From Scytalidium lignicola (Eukaryota; Ascomycota; Leotiomycetes): a DNA stretch of 64,000 bases. The notes under the pieces are model-generated. The model made no database searches. It saw nothing but the letters and a program-made list of their open reading frames with translations, and had not been told where the DNA came from. Where the stretch lies: the NCBI GenBank assembly GCA_002812745.2, contig NCSJ02000019.1:124001-188000 (forward strand). Direction: 5' to 3'. A program made the position numbers and the translations under genes. This document shows positions 24,360-34,246 of this stretch, piece by piece. Position 1 is the first letter of the stretch, and each line of letters opens with the position of its first letter.

Positions 24360-24972
24360 AGCTAAGGCAGGACGGCCAGTCCTAAAGTGGGAGTCAACCT
24401 TAGTCCAAGTGCCATTCCTGAAAGCACTGTAAACATACTGTGCACCATTACCCATTCTTTCTATGCCTTCGTACAAAAGAATGGCAAAAATCATCTTAGT
24501 GAGCGGGGCTATCTGAATAACCATGCCTCCCCACGTGATACGTGCGGTCCTGTACCTTTTTAACCACCAATCACTCAGCCCTTCTGGCAGTCTATCTCAA
24601 GTAGCAGATGGTTTTTAGTATTTTTCTGTACAAATAACTTAATAATAGTGCGTGTCTCTTAGCGGTTATAAGTTAGGGAAACTGTCTATGGACCTTGTAA
24701 TCAATCAAGGGCCTCGGAACTGTATCTTTGGGACCGGCCATGCATGGTAGTGTAACATCGTAGCCTTATGCAGCTTGTTACATGAGGCTGATAAAAATAA
24801 AAGTTCGGTCTGCTTCTCGATTTATAACACCCTTCTTACTCTCACATTAACTCCATTTTCTGTCTTCAGTTCTTTTCTCCTGCTTCAGCGTCGAGACTTC
24901 CGTTTAGGAATCTTGATCTCTCTCCTCCTTCAAGCCCTTCCTAATACCTTTGCTTTGCCAAATCCTGCAACA

Positions 24973-26461
24973 ATGTCACATGTCATCCTTAGGCGTACAG
25001 CGCGACCCCTCCGGCTCCTCTCCTCCAAAATCGTCTCCTCCACCTCATGTCCATCCATCCCCAGATTCACCATCGACCAACGTACCTTCGCCACCACCAC
25101 CACCACCAACAACAGCATCATACCCTCCTATAAAGTCAACGAAAAGCGCCTCTGGGATACCATCCACGACACCGCAAAATGGGGTTCGACCCCTGACGGA
25201 GGCATTCGCCGCCTGGCTCTAACTGACACCGACAAATCCGTCCGTGAATGGTTCATCTCCACCGTCCAATCTCTCGGCTGCACCGTGAAGATCGACCAAA
25301 TGGGCAACCTCTTTGCCATCCGCCCGGGCACTTCCTCTTCCCTCGCGCCCATAGGTATCGGCAGCCACCTCGATACACAGCCCGCTGGCGGGCGCTACGA
25401 CGGTATCCTGGGCGTCCAGGCAGGCATTGAAATCCTTAAAGTGCTCCACGAAAACGGACACACAACATACGCGCCACTCGCAGTCATCGATTGGACAAAT
25501 GAAGAAGGGGCGCGCTTCAATACCGGAATGGTCTCGTCCGGCGTCTGGTCTGGACGATACACGCTCGACTTCGCCCACGCGCTGCCAGCCGCAGAGGACA
25601 AGACGCAACAGACGACGATGAGGAGTGAGTTGGAGCGCATTGGCTTTCTAGGGACCGTGCCGGCGTCGTATAAGGAGAACCCATTGAGTGGGCATTTCGA
25701 GCTGCATATCGAACAAGGTCCGATCCTTGAGGACGAGGGCAAGAAGATAGGGGTTGTGACCGGAGTCCAGAGTATGGGTTGGCTCGTCATCACTGTCCAT
25801 GGCGAGAACCAACATTCGGGAACCTGTCCCATGGCACGTCGTGCGTGCGCCCTCACGTCTGCCGCGCGCATGATCTCGCGCGTGGAGGAAATCGCCCTTG
25901 CGGCCGGCGGCCTCTCAACCGTCGGCGTCATCAACTCGTGGCCACAGTCACCAGCCACGGTCCCCAACAAAGTCGTCTTCACCGTCGACTTGAGCCACCA
26001 CTCCACAGAGGTGCGTGAAGGCATGATTTCCGATGTGTGTGCGGAAAGCGCGCGCATTGCCCAGGAAAACAAATGCACGGTTGAGGTCGAGGATATCTGG
26101 AATAGTCCTGCTGTGCAGTTCCATGACGATTGCATTGGTTGTGTGCGGGAGGCAGCGCGAGGAACGGTGGGCGAGGAGAATGTGAAGGAGATGATGTCGG
26201 GTGCAGGTCATGATAGTGTGCATACCAGCGACAAATGTCCGACGAGTATGTTGTTTGTACCGTCGAANGGGGGGGATTTCGCATCATCCGGATGAGTACA
26301 CCTCATCGGAGCAGTGGTATGTGGTATCTCCTTTCCAGAAATGAAAGGCTTGTTTTCGATGGCTAACATACTTTGTCTCCAGCGCTCTTGGTGCGCAGGT
26401 GTTGCTTAATAGTGTTCTGCGATATGATGATAAGTTGAAGAAGAGAGGCACAATACCTTGA
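24973..26461 (+). CDS. N-carbamoyl-L-amino-acid hydrolase / beta-ureidopropionase-like amidase (M20 family), frameshifted at an N
   Basis: There are two exons, 24973-26316 and 26383-26461, giving about 473 residues if one surplus base at the N/G-run (26267-26273) is ignored. The enzyme family hydrolyses N-carbamoyl amino acids or ureides to the amino compound, CO2 and ammonia, using two metal ions. Visible metal-ligand motifs are GSHLDTQPAGGRYDG, DWTNEEGARF, HFELHIEQGP and SGAGHDSVHTS. After the N comes the last ligand block ISHHPDEY. A basic Arg/Ser-rich N-terminus (VILRRTARPLRLLSSK) suggests mitochondrial import. The ATG at 24973 is the first in frame; the earlier frame start is TTG. As written, the frame stops at 26293-26295. 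The protein continues in the +1 frame through a good GT..AG intron to KKRGTIP and a stop, so the break looks like an assembly error. Confidence 0.88.
26267..26273 (+). other. N beside a G-run: probable assembly frameshift in the hydrolase gene
   Basis: The reference has an N followed by a run of G at this point. Frame +0 stops 7 codons later. Dropping one base restores the expected ISHHPDEY metal-ligand block and an in-phase intron. The other Ns (10926, 13661, 22872, 28095, 44244) also sit at or beside homopolymers. Confidence 0.8.
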
Positions 26462-27053
26462 TCTATTATCTTAATGCAGAGTGCTTTGTTTTAATTAAAC
26501 AGTCGTACAACACTATTCTATGCTTCTTATTCTTTATCTGATATTAATCAGGAGGAATGGCCCTCCAAATCTTGAAATTGCGGTAGTTAATTTGCCGAGT
26601 TCCTCAATGATTGTTCGCTCAAACGCCTTCGTATTCTCTACTTGCTTACTTGTGGTGGTTTCTAGCAATAAAAATGTGACGTGTAGACGAATAATTATTG
26701 ACTGAAGAAAAGGAATATTAAATGAATATTTGGTTTGAGTGCATCAATAATGTCAAATCGAAACCCTCCGTCAGTCGCTAACAGTAGCGTCCCACCGTAG
26801 ATATTAATTCCTGGAGATCTCCATTGGTTCATTCAGTGCAGATCCCAGCAAGTACTGGAACTGCTACGTCGCTTAGACACTCAAGGAATGGATTGATTAT
26901 CGATCGGGGCAGGATCCAAGCTACAGTGCTTCAGCTGAACTTTGATCGGCAGGCCTTCGAGTATATATACAGTGAGTGAAATCTAGATCGAGAGTCTGAG
27001 GCAAGTAGTCCGGATCCCAGGTATATCTGTCGTAGGAAATTGCTTGCTGACAA
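26462..27053. other. Convergent intergenic region, no gene seen
   Basis: AT-rich DNA lies between the 3' ends of the carbamoyl hydrolase and the minus-strand Zn2Cys6 gene. Nothing is recognisable except poly(A)-signal-like TTAATTAAAC near 26492. Confidence 0.5.
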
Positions 27054-27940
27054 TCATGTGGAAGGCATCGATTGATAGCTTGATAGGTCCATAGATAGCA
27101 CATGCGGAAGAGGAAAGCCATATTCAGGCTGAAAATCTTGCTGTGGCGGCGGCCGAATGTTGCAGCCGTCGTAGTCGAATTGGGAGTCAAACATCATGTC
27201 GTAAGGTGCCGTAGAGAGTGATATTGCGGGCGTGAATTGCATTGTATTGCAAATATCTTCTGTAATTGTCGTGTAAACTGCATCGTCCGGCATAGGCCAC
27301 TGCATGTCGCTCGGCGAAGGTCCTATCGCTCGGGACCCAGAGCGTGGCGTTGGAGAGTCCCAGAGAGGCGTACTGGATGAAGGAGAAGATCGCTGCAGCT
27401 GATGAGATCTTGAGGATGATTGGGATGACTGAGCCGCTGTAGAAACCGGAATCATCTTGCCATAATTTTGCTGGGACTTTGATATCCGCGAAGGGTTGAA
27501 TCCCTTAGTTTGCCTTGCTCGCTCTAATGGTGGCCCACACTTGATGTGGCCTCAGAGCAATCAGCAGCTGATTTTCCAAGAGGATATCCAGGGACATACA
27601 TACCAATTAATCTCTGAACTCGAATGATACCCTCTGGCGTCCGCTCTTCTCCTAATGTGTCCAGCGCCTGCATCACTTCCACTTTAACGGCGACACATTG
27701 GCGGCCCAAGCGGACGCAGCTGGCGCATCTGCCCTGTTCATCCCCCGGTGATGGCATGCATCTTGCCTTACGCTTTCGACAGTGATCTGGAAATAGAAGA
27801 GTCGGCGAGTGTACAGATTATTTTTTGCAGGACAGAATTGGTGGTAGTTTTCAATACTTACCACAGGCGACCGAAGCCCGGTAATATCCCAGCTTATCTC
27901 CCTTGGACTGAGCGTGAGAAAAATACCCAGGATGAGACAT
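27054..27940 (-). CDS. Small Zn2Cys6 transcription factor
   Basis: Three exons, 27940-27862, 27786-27604 and 27550-27054, give 252 residues. The zinc cluster is split by the first intron and, once spliced, reads C-x2-C-x6-C-x10-C-x2-C-x6-C (C26, C29, C36, C47, C50, C57) with the basic run RKRKAR. The rest is Ser/Pro/Gln-rich with a short C-terminal acidic/aromatic tail (MMFDSQFDYDG), plausible for activation. It lacks the long fungal-specific TF domain, which is usual for AflR-like short regulators. The ATG at 27940 is preferred; an upstream extension with a non-ATG start is possible. It sits at the end of the MATE/MFS/hydrolase island and is the obvious candidate to bind the CGG-containing repeats there (inference). 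Confidence 0.8.
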
Positions 27941-28689
27941 GATGGGCCAAATCCCACAGCAACCCGTGCGAGAATACGTGCCGAATTGTCCGACTGATGC
28001 GAAGACGGGGGAGTGTTGTTGGTATTGTATGTATGGGCGAAAAGGTATAGAGGCAAAGAAGGAATCGAACGAAGATGAGGATGTCAAAGGGGGCNGGGGG
28101 TGGGAGCCTTTCCCAACCCACGGAACAGCGAGAGAGATGATGAGAGTTGTGACAATGCGACATAAGCGAGTACATGATCATCACGTGGAGATAACCCCGT
28201 CAATGTTCTCGACCGAACTCGCCCCGCGGGCCAACTATTAGTTATTATATATATAATTATCGCACTAGTTAGTCATTTTCTCTCTCCGCTATCGATCTCG
28301 CCATAGAGAACTATATGGTAGGATAATTGATACTATTAGTATATGTGAGGGGTTGCAGTTGAATGCCATACTCCGTACGATTAACAGTTTATCTGACGGG
28401 AATAAGATGTTGATACCATGCACATAAGCGTGATAAGTCAACCCCGAGATTGTGGTACGCACGTGAAAGGATCCCATGCGCTAGTCTAATCTAAATTCGC
28501 TCTAGTCTCAAGATTGGAAACACCTTGAACCCATTGACCTCGTGTCACTTACACTAAACCTAAACAGATCTTTGGCGTCAACACCGACGTTGAATTAAGC
28601 GCGCATTTGTGATCGCCCGCTATTGTTGGGGAAAAGGCCGGAGGAAGCCTTTCTGCGTGAATGACACAGGACATGGTAAACAGGGGTTG
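27941..28689. other. Intergenic region upstream of the Zn2Cys6 gene
   Basis: An N lies in a G-run at 28095. A TA-rich patch lies at 28241-28260, and a GCCCCGCGGGCC palindrome-like site near 28220. I found no gene and no copy of GATACAGTCCCGCG. Confidence 0.45.
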
Positions 28690-30528
28690 TTAATAAGCAG
28701 GGGTGGTTGAAGTTCCTCCTGGACCCTCATCGACTTTGCTCAAGACAGCGACTCCTTCCACGTGGCCGGTCTGCGGGAAGAAGTCAAAGCCGCGCAGAGT
28801 CTCGATGGTATATTTCGCTCCACCCATCCCATTTACTAGGACTCCAACATCTCTAGCCTGTGTATGAACGTTACAGCTCACGTACACCACCCTCTTCGGA
28901 CCAAACTTCAGTAGTTGACTAAGAAAACTCTCGTCACAGCCCTTCCTTGGGGGATCAATGACCACAACCGTCTCATCTTTCGGATATGTGACTGACTTAA
29001 ATAGCTCTGGTGCGTCTGCAGCAATGAATGTACACTGAGAAGACGGCAGCTTGTTGAGTTCGGCATTCTTGCGTGCGTATTCGATCGAACCTATCGAGAT
29101 GTCGATGCCCATAGATGAAGTGAAGAGAGAGGACAGCGTTATAGTGAAGAGGCCAGAACCTGAATACGCATCAATGAGATATTTGATTTTAGGCGCGGTG
29201 GACTCCTGGGATGTTGGGGGCGGGAATATACGGTCGCGGATGTACTGAGTGAAGACAGGTAGGATGGAGTTATTATTTTGAAAGAATGATCCTGCTGGGT
29301 TGGTGAAGACGAAATCATCCACATATTCAATCGTAGTAGCATTGTTGTCCGTTATGCAGGTCTTGAAATCTCTATACCTGGTGGTAGTCGTCTCCACTGT
29401 GTCCTGAGGCGTTTCTGTTGCTGTCGGGGAAGCCGGGGAATCGTTCATCACTCGTCGTGTACTTTCTCGTAATAGAATTGTAGCTCCTTTTTGGTATTTG
29501 TCTAGCTCCTGGATAACCCTTACTCTTTCTCTCTTCATCCCTAATCTGACAGCTTCGGTTCCAATAGGGCAATCCTCAATATCCATCGTCTTCCTAGTCC
29601 CTTTCTGCATGAACCCAATCTCAGGGATTTCCTCATAACCTTTCTTCTGACCACTCTTTCTCAAACTCCTGCTTCGATATCCCGGAGGCCCATCAAAATG
29701 AGGTGTGAGTTTGGTTCTGTATCCATACTGGAGTGGGCTGCCAATCGTGTCATCAATTGGAGGGACGAGCTCGGGCGGGAGCTGGGAGAAATTCTTGTAT
29801 GCCTTCTCTACTATGGTCTTTTTGTGCTGTAATTGGGTGTCATAGTACAGCATTTGAAACTGACAGCCAGAGCACTTGCTGAAGTATTTGCATCTTATCC
29901 TTGAATCGTCGCGTAGAGGGGAAGGTTCTACGACGGAGACGAAGTCTGCTAAGGAGTAGTGGCTGTCACGGAAATGTTTGATGACTTTTGCCTTCACTGT
30001 GTCACCTGGTGCAGTAAACGGTACTACATAGATCTGCTCTGAGGTGGAGTCCCAAGCAAGACCATCTCCAGTTGAAGAAATTTCAGTAACTTTCACCTCG
30101 ATTTCCGTAAATGGATCAGGCAGTTTCACTTTCCCAAGGGGTGGCGATTCAACATCCCCGTCTCCATTCGCTGTAGAAGATATTTGTGCATCAGCGGGGA
30201 ATTCCTTGCTGTTACTACTAGTGGTTTCTAAGTCGGCAGGTGTGACTGTATCGGCCAATTTCTGTGCAGCAAATAAGGCGCGGACATCCTCTAGGAGAAC
30301 CTCTTCACTCGATCCCTCTTTTACCGGCTTTTCCTTGCGTATCCGTTGTCGTTTTGCTCCTCGCCCACCTTGAACTTGCCGCTTTCTACGGTCTGGACCA
30401 CCATCGCCGTTCCGGGCTTCTGCGGTAAGAGGCTGCATGGAGAAGAAATTGAATTTGCGGACGGATACGTTTTGCGTAGAGGATTGTAGGCTGAGAGGTT
30501 GGATAATCCGCCTACAACATCGGAACAT
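28690..30528 (-). CDS. TRM2: tRNA (uracil-5-)-methyltransferase, Trm2 type
   Basis: Single exon, 612 residues; the ATG is at 30528 because the longer frame begins with TTG. The enzyme makes m5U54 in the T-loop of tRNA using S-adenosylmethionine. Visible in order are a basic N-terminus (MFRCCRRIIQPLSL) that could target mitochondria and a TRAM/OB-like segment (ITEISSTGDGLAW-type to VKAKVIKHF). A Cys cluster, CKYFSKCSGCQFQ, resembles the Fe-S site of the RumA/Trm2 family. Then come the SAM motif LIDAYSGSGLFTITLSS, DPPRKGCDESFL, and the catalytic Cys in VVYVSCNVHTQARDV. An internal Met (MQPLTAEARNG) could give a cytosolic/nuclear form. Family identity is secure. Confidence 0.93.
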   Translation of the reverse strand: MFRCCRRIIQPLSLQSSTQNVSVRKFNFFSMQPLTAEARNGDGGPDRRKRQVQGGRGAKRQRIRKEKPVKEGSSEEVLLEDVRALFAAQKLADTVTPADLETTSSNSKEFPADAQISSTANGDGDVESPPLGKVKLPDPFTEIEVKVTEISSTGDGLAWDSTSEQIYVVPFTAPGDTVKAKVIKHFRDSHYSLADFVSVVEPSPLRDDSRIRCKYFSKCSGCQFQMLYYDTQLQHKKTIVEKAYKNFSQLPPELVPPIDDTIGSPLQYGYRTKLTPHFDGPPGYRSRSLRKSGQKKGYEEIPEIGFMQKGTRKTMDIEDCPIGTEAVRLGMKRERVRVIQELDKYQKGATILLRESTRRVMNDSPASPTATETPQDTVETTTTRYRDFKTCITDNNATTIEYVDDFVFTNPAGSFFQNNNSILPVFTQYIRDRIFPPPTSQESTAPKIKYLIDAYSGSGLFTITLSSLFTSSMGIDISIGSIEYARKNAELNKLPSSQCTFIAADAPELFKSVTYPKDETVVVIDPPRKGCDESFLSQLLKFGPKRVVYVSCNVHTQARDVGVLVNGMGGAKYTIETLRGFDFFPQTGHVEGVAVLSKVDEGPGGTSTTPAY

Positions 30529-30839
30529 CGAAGAGGTTAGCAAGGTAGATTAATTGAAGCTTGCGGAGTCACTTGATGTCAAGCTTTTCGAGAGGTTTAG
30601 CTTATAATTCTTTTGATGCAAAACATGTATTTCACTAGCTTTGCCTCGCTAATCTGCAGGGCTGAGGCATCAACAATCATCTTTAATGCCCCCAGTACCT
30701 CTCCACCTTTATGATCAATGTGGTAAATAATCCCATGGGAAAAAAACAGTGCTTTCAATAATACATAACTCCATGCACTAAGAATATGAAGAGCAATGAC
30801 ACCTAAGCCAATCAAGCGTCTATCCTTAGTCCTATAACA

Positions 30840-31247
30840 TTACTCCCTTCTTTCCCACATACGCTTCATAGTTCCCGATAACGAAAGGCCACCAAATAGC
30901 CACTCATTGCTGTGCCTCCCGCATTGTGTGTGGATATTCATATGTGCTGTCCCTGAACGGTGCGGATGTGCTTGTCCACTTGATTGACTACGGGTATTTT
31001 TCTGCAGTGGCTGCATCTCCTGCCCATCACTCCTACTCGCCACGGAGGAGCCAAGCAATCTGTGAGCTTCTTTCCTGAGAGTCTCGCGGGATGCTTCATC
31101 GATGATCCATTGCGTTGAATGGAACCTAAACGGCTGAGGGTCAGAGACAGCTCTTTTGAGTGGTTCTGTCATGTGACAAGACGGAACGTCGTGCAGTCGA
31201 TCAGTTTTCGACATCATGAGGGTCTCCCGGGTTGAATGTGATAGCAT
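30840..31247 (-). CDS. Small conserved hypothetical protein
   Basis: This is a 135-residue single-exon gene from the ATG at 31247 (the frame opens at TTG further upstream). Two well-formed blocks stand out: FHSTQWIIDEASRETLRKEA near residue 45 and CGRHSNEWLFGGLSLSGTMK near the C-terminus. The segment between is polar and low-complexity. No catalytic motif is visible and I do not recognise the family. Blocks of this kind around a disordered linker suggest a real gene. It is divergent from the weak gene at 31415. Confidence 0.55.
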   Translation of the reverse strand: MLSHSTRETLMMSKTDRLHDVPSCHMTEPLKRAVSDPQPFRFHSTQWIIDEASRETLRKEAHRLLGSSVASRSDGQEMQPLQKNTRSQSSGQAHPHRSGTAHMNIHTQCGRHSNEWLFGGLSLSGTMKRMWERRE

Positions 31248-31414
31248 GTTGAGACGGGTCTCATTGCAAAACTGAATATCAATAGATACAGCATTGAATA
31301 GGCTTGCTCTTAAAATCAAAGGATATCCGCTCCGATTTATACATTTTACTACTGCATCGTGCTGCAGTCAAATAGCGTCAAATAGATGGATAATCGGAAA
31401 GTTTAACAAGGGTG

Positions 31415-31871
31415 ATGGATTTCGCCAAGTATCCGGGGCTGATTAGCGTTTCGATGGAAGGCTTCCAGAAGGCTTCCTCATTCGTCTTTCCTGCCCGACC
31501 AAGGCTTCCATTTGAATCCCTTGCTCAGGTGACCTTGCTGTCCAAGAGCATTGGATCAACGATGACGATCGATGACAATGTTGTTAATGCACCGTCTCTT
31601 CCATACTGCAGTGCTGCTGACGGGTTCCCCGAGGCTCTGTTCTCGGAGGCTTCAAATTTGACGCGGGCCAAATTATGCCGTCTTATTGAGTCATTTGGTA
31701 CAATGACCGTATGTGCTATTTTATTCTCTGCCAGAATTCTTTCTCTTACTGAGGTATTTAGTTAATTCAAAAGTGCTAATGATTCAGGCACAAGGAGCAA
31801 TCGCAACCGTTGGTAAATCGGTCAACAGAGGGGGCTCAGCTGCCAAGACTGCCCAACTGATCGTCTTTTAG
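31415..31871 (+). CDS. Possible small spliced gene, unrecognised
   Basis: An ATG at 31415 opens 98 codons to a GTATGT donor at 31709. A CTAAT branch point and CAG acceptor lead to a second exon at 31788-31871, in phase, giving 125 residues. The splice signals are good, but the sequence (FAKYPGLISVSMEGFQKASS and so on) matches nothing I know. More protein-like text follows the stop in another frame at 31872-31972, so this could be a decayed fragment of a longer gene. Confidence 0.35.
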
Positions 31872-32412
31872 CCTTGCGCAGCCTCATTCTGTTCCTGGAT
31901 GACTCCTTCACCATTGCAATTCGTTATTTCCGTATGCTTCAGTTGGCCTTCCCAAGCTGCCAAACGTCCTAGATCGGTTCATCGGCATCTCAAAGATTCT
32001 ATGGCGACAACCATTGCTCTCCAGCCTCTATCTCCATGTAAGATTGTAGGCAACACAAGCTGCTATATGAAACTTCGTGATATATGGATAGAACAGTTCC
32101 GAGAAAATATTTCTCATAAGCCATTGTTGCTATAAGAATGAGGGCGAAATTCCACTTTTAGATAAGTTAATTGGTGAAGTAATTGCTGAGCGTTGCTACC
32201 GGTAGTTAAATCCTAAAAATGCTATTGTTCCTTATATATCAGGCATGAGAGAGTACATCCTAAATAAATGAGCATCACGTGCCTGCGCTTGTGCTCACGT
32301 TACCGAGAATCTTTTGAATTCATCGATATTTCCCGTTGGGAACGGTCTCATCATATTCAACAGCATTGAGCCATTGGACGCCAGTCGGCGACTCCAATAT
32401 ATATAGGGAGTA
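31872..32412. other. Intergenic region upstream of the mitochondrial S5 gene
   Basis: No convincing gene. A TATATATA stretch lies at 32396-32405, only about 10 bp before the first ATG of the S5 gene. Confidence 0.45.
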
Positions 32413-33721
32413 ATGAGTGTCTTACGGCCTGCAAGATGTCTCTATATGGCTCCCTCAATACCAAAGGCGCGGCCTCATATCCGCTGCCAAAATTTCCATA
32501 CTTCCCCTAGTCTCCACGAGCGACGACGACCTAGATTTGCCAGTGTGAAAGCGTCCGAAATGGGCCTGGTACAGAACAAAACTCCAGCCCGAGAGATTTT
32601 TAAATCTTACAGCAAGGAGGAAAAAGAAGCTCTCGCAAAAATCTATACACCGGAGCAGATGAAGGCAATTGAAGCAGGAGAACAGGCAATCGATCCGGAG
32701 GATCTAAAAAGTCACGGTGTCTTACGATCCGATGCAGGAATGTTACCTTACCTGGATGATCTCAGTACCATTCAGCCGGTTATTGATAAGCGTCCAAAGA
32801 AGTATCAACCCCTGGACCCGAAGGAGCGCTGGCAGACCCCAGAAGAGCTCGCGGGAGAAATGCTTGAATGGTGGGAGAAGGTCCATTTCGAACCCCCAAA
32901 GCCTGAGAACCCAGAGGACCCAAAGTATCTCACAGAAATCCGCCCTAATCGACTTGATGCAATGAAATTTGAGGAGGAATCTTCGGGAAGAACAGGTGGC
33001 GATGGGCGGCCTGCTCCGCGATCAACATCGTCTCTTGCTCCGGCAATTCCTAGAGTACTCGACCAGGACACAATATATCAGAAGGAAGATGGAGACGAGG
33101 AAGATTCGAGAGACCCAGATGGCATTTACAATAGGTTACGGAAACAGACGGGGTTGACGTTGGACGAAATTCTGGATCTCAAAGCTAAGATCTTGGTGAG
33201 ACATCGCGTTGTTAATCAAACTCGTATGGGCAAGATTCAGAGTATGTATTGTCTTGCTATAGCTGGCAATCAGAATGGCCGGTTAGGAATCGGTGAAGCC
33301 AAGGGTATAGAGGTGGAGGAAACGATGAACAATGCTAAAATTGCTGCCATTCGCAACATGCAACCCATCCCTCGGTATGAGGAGCGCACAATTTACGGCG
33401 AGGTTAATGGCAAGGTTGCCGCTGCTGAGGTTGCCCTCATGGCCAGGCCTCCAGGTGAGCCTACTTCTTTCTCTGTTAAGTATGGAAGATTAACGAAATT
33501 TAGGCTATGGTTTGCGCTGTCAGCACAACATCTTTGAGATGGCACGGGCAGCCGGTATCCAGGACCTTTCTGCAAGGGTCCCACGCTCCCGAAACAAAAT
33601 GAATACCATCAAAGCCACATATCAAGCCCTGATGAGCCAGAGATTACCAGATGAGATCGCCCGAGGAAGAGGAAAGAAACTTGTAGATGTTCGAAGGGTG
33701 TATTATGGCGGCCGTGTATAA
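32413..33721 (+). CDS. MRPS5: Mitochondrial small-subunit ribosomal protein uS5m
   Basis: Two exons, 32413-33454 and 33504-33721, give 419 residues. The N-terminus (VLRPARCLYMAPSIPKARPH) is Arg-rich and fits a mitochondrial presequence. The long fungal extension precedes the universal S5 region. That begins near residue 240 with ILVRHRVVNQTRMGKIQSMY and CLAIAGNQNGRLGIGEAKG, the dsRNA-binding-like S5 N-terminal domain. The C-terminal S5 fold (YGLRCQHNIFEMARAAGIQD) spans the splice junction. The product belongs to the mitoribosomal decoding-side small subunit. A TATA-like run 10 bp before this ATG raises the possibility that the in-frame Met at 32446 is the real start. Confidence 0.92.
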
Positions 33722-33900
33722 TTGTATGTTCAAATATATCCGTGTATGAGTATGGGGGCAATAGATATGCGATATCATAGCATTCCAGTATAGTGACAGC
33801 ATTGGATTGAAAATTTCAATAACCCTTTCTAAGATGCTTTTGTTATCCGTTGATCCCAACGCCGTAACTCCTACACTCCAATTGCATCATAACCTTTTTT

Positions 33901-34246
33901 TTATTCTTGTCCACCTTGATCTCCTGAATAGATCTCTTGCTGCAGGACAATGCTATACACACTCGCCTTCAATAATGTAAACACCAAACTTGTTTTCCGT
34001 TCCAGCTGCCTTAATCCATCTAGAATTTCTGCAGTCGGTGCGCCAGCCATCGCATCGAGAAGACCTGCAAGCTACGAAACAAGTCAGCCAATAGTTAAAG
34101 GCATAAACAATAGTATGAGCAGCAGATACCTTCTTCATGTTCTCCGCTAATCTCTCGTACTCATCCAGCACATCTTGTTCAAGCGGTGAGAGCTCTTCAG
34201 CTGCTGGTGCAAGAATATTGGATGTGGTGGGATCTGAATGCTCCAT
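33901..34246 (-). CDS. DAD3: DASH complex subunit Dad3
   Basis: Two exons, 34246-34130 and 34071-33901, encode 95 residues, the usual size of Dad3. The protein is part of the ten-subunit DASH/Dam1 ring that couples fungal kinetochores to microtubules. Diagnostic sequence is ELSPLEQDVLDEYERLAENM in exon 1 and ILDGLRQLERKTSLVFTLLK followed by ASVYSIVLQQEI in exon 2, forming two helices. The intron (GTATCT..GTAG) removes 58 bp in phase. Neither exon alone would be recognised, so the model rests on the join. Confidence 0.9.

Larger units (their letters stand above)
23803..24972 (+). promoter_or_regulatory. Intergenic/promoter region of the carbamoyl hydrolase with two motif copies
   Basis: This 1.17 kb holds the 3' end of the MFS gene and the upstream region of the hydrolase. 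Perfect GATACAGTCCCGCG copies lie at 24200-24213 and 24346-24359. A 12/14 copy on the minus strand (GATACAGTTCCGAG) lies at 24726-24713. Pyrimidine-rich sequence (24830-24960) runs up to the ATG at 24973. I see no gene. Confidence 0.5.

Noticed and set aside
25395..26135. 246-codon minus-strand ORF
   Set aside because: Shadow of the carbamoyl hydrolase coding sequence, with no domain of its own.
30597..30815. 72-codon minus-strand ORF
   Set aside because: Hydrophobic text without a recognisable family. It lies in the short gap between two genes, with no start or splice support.
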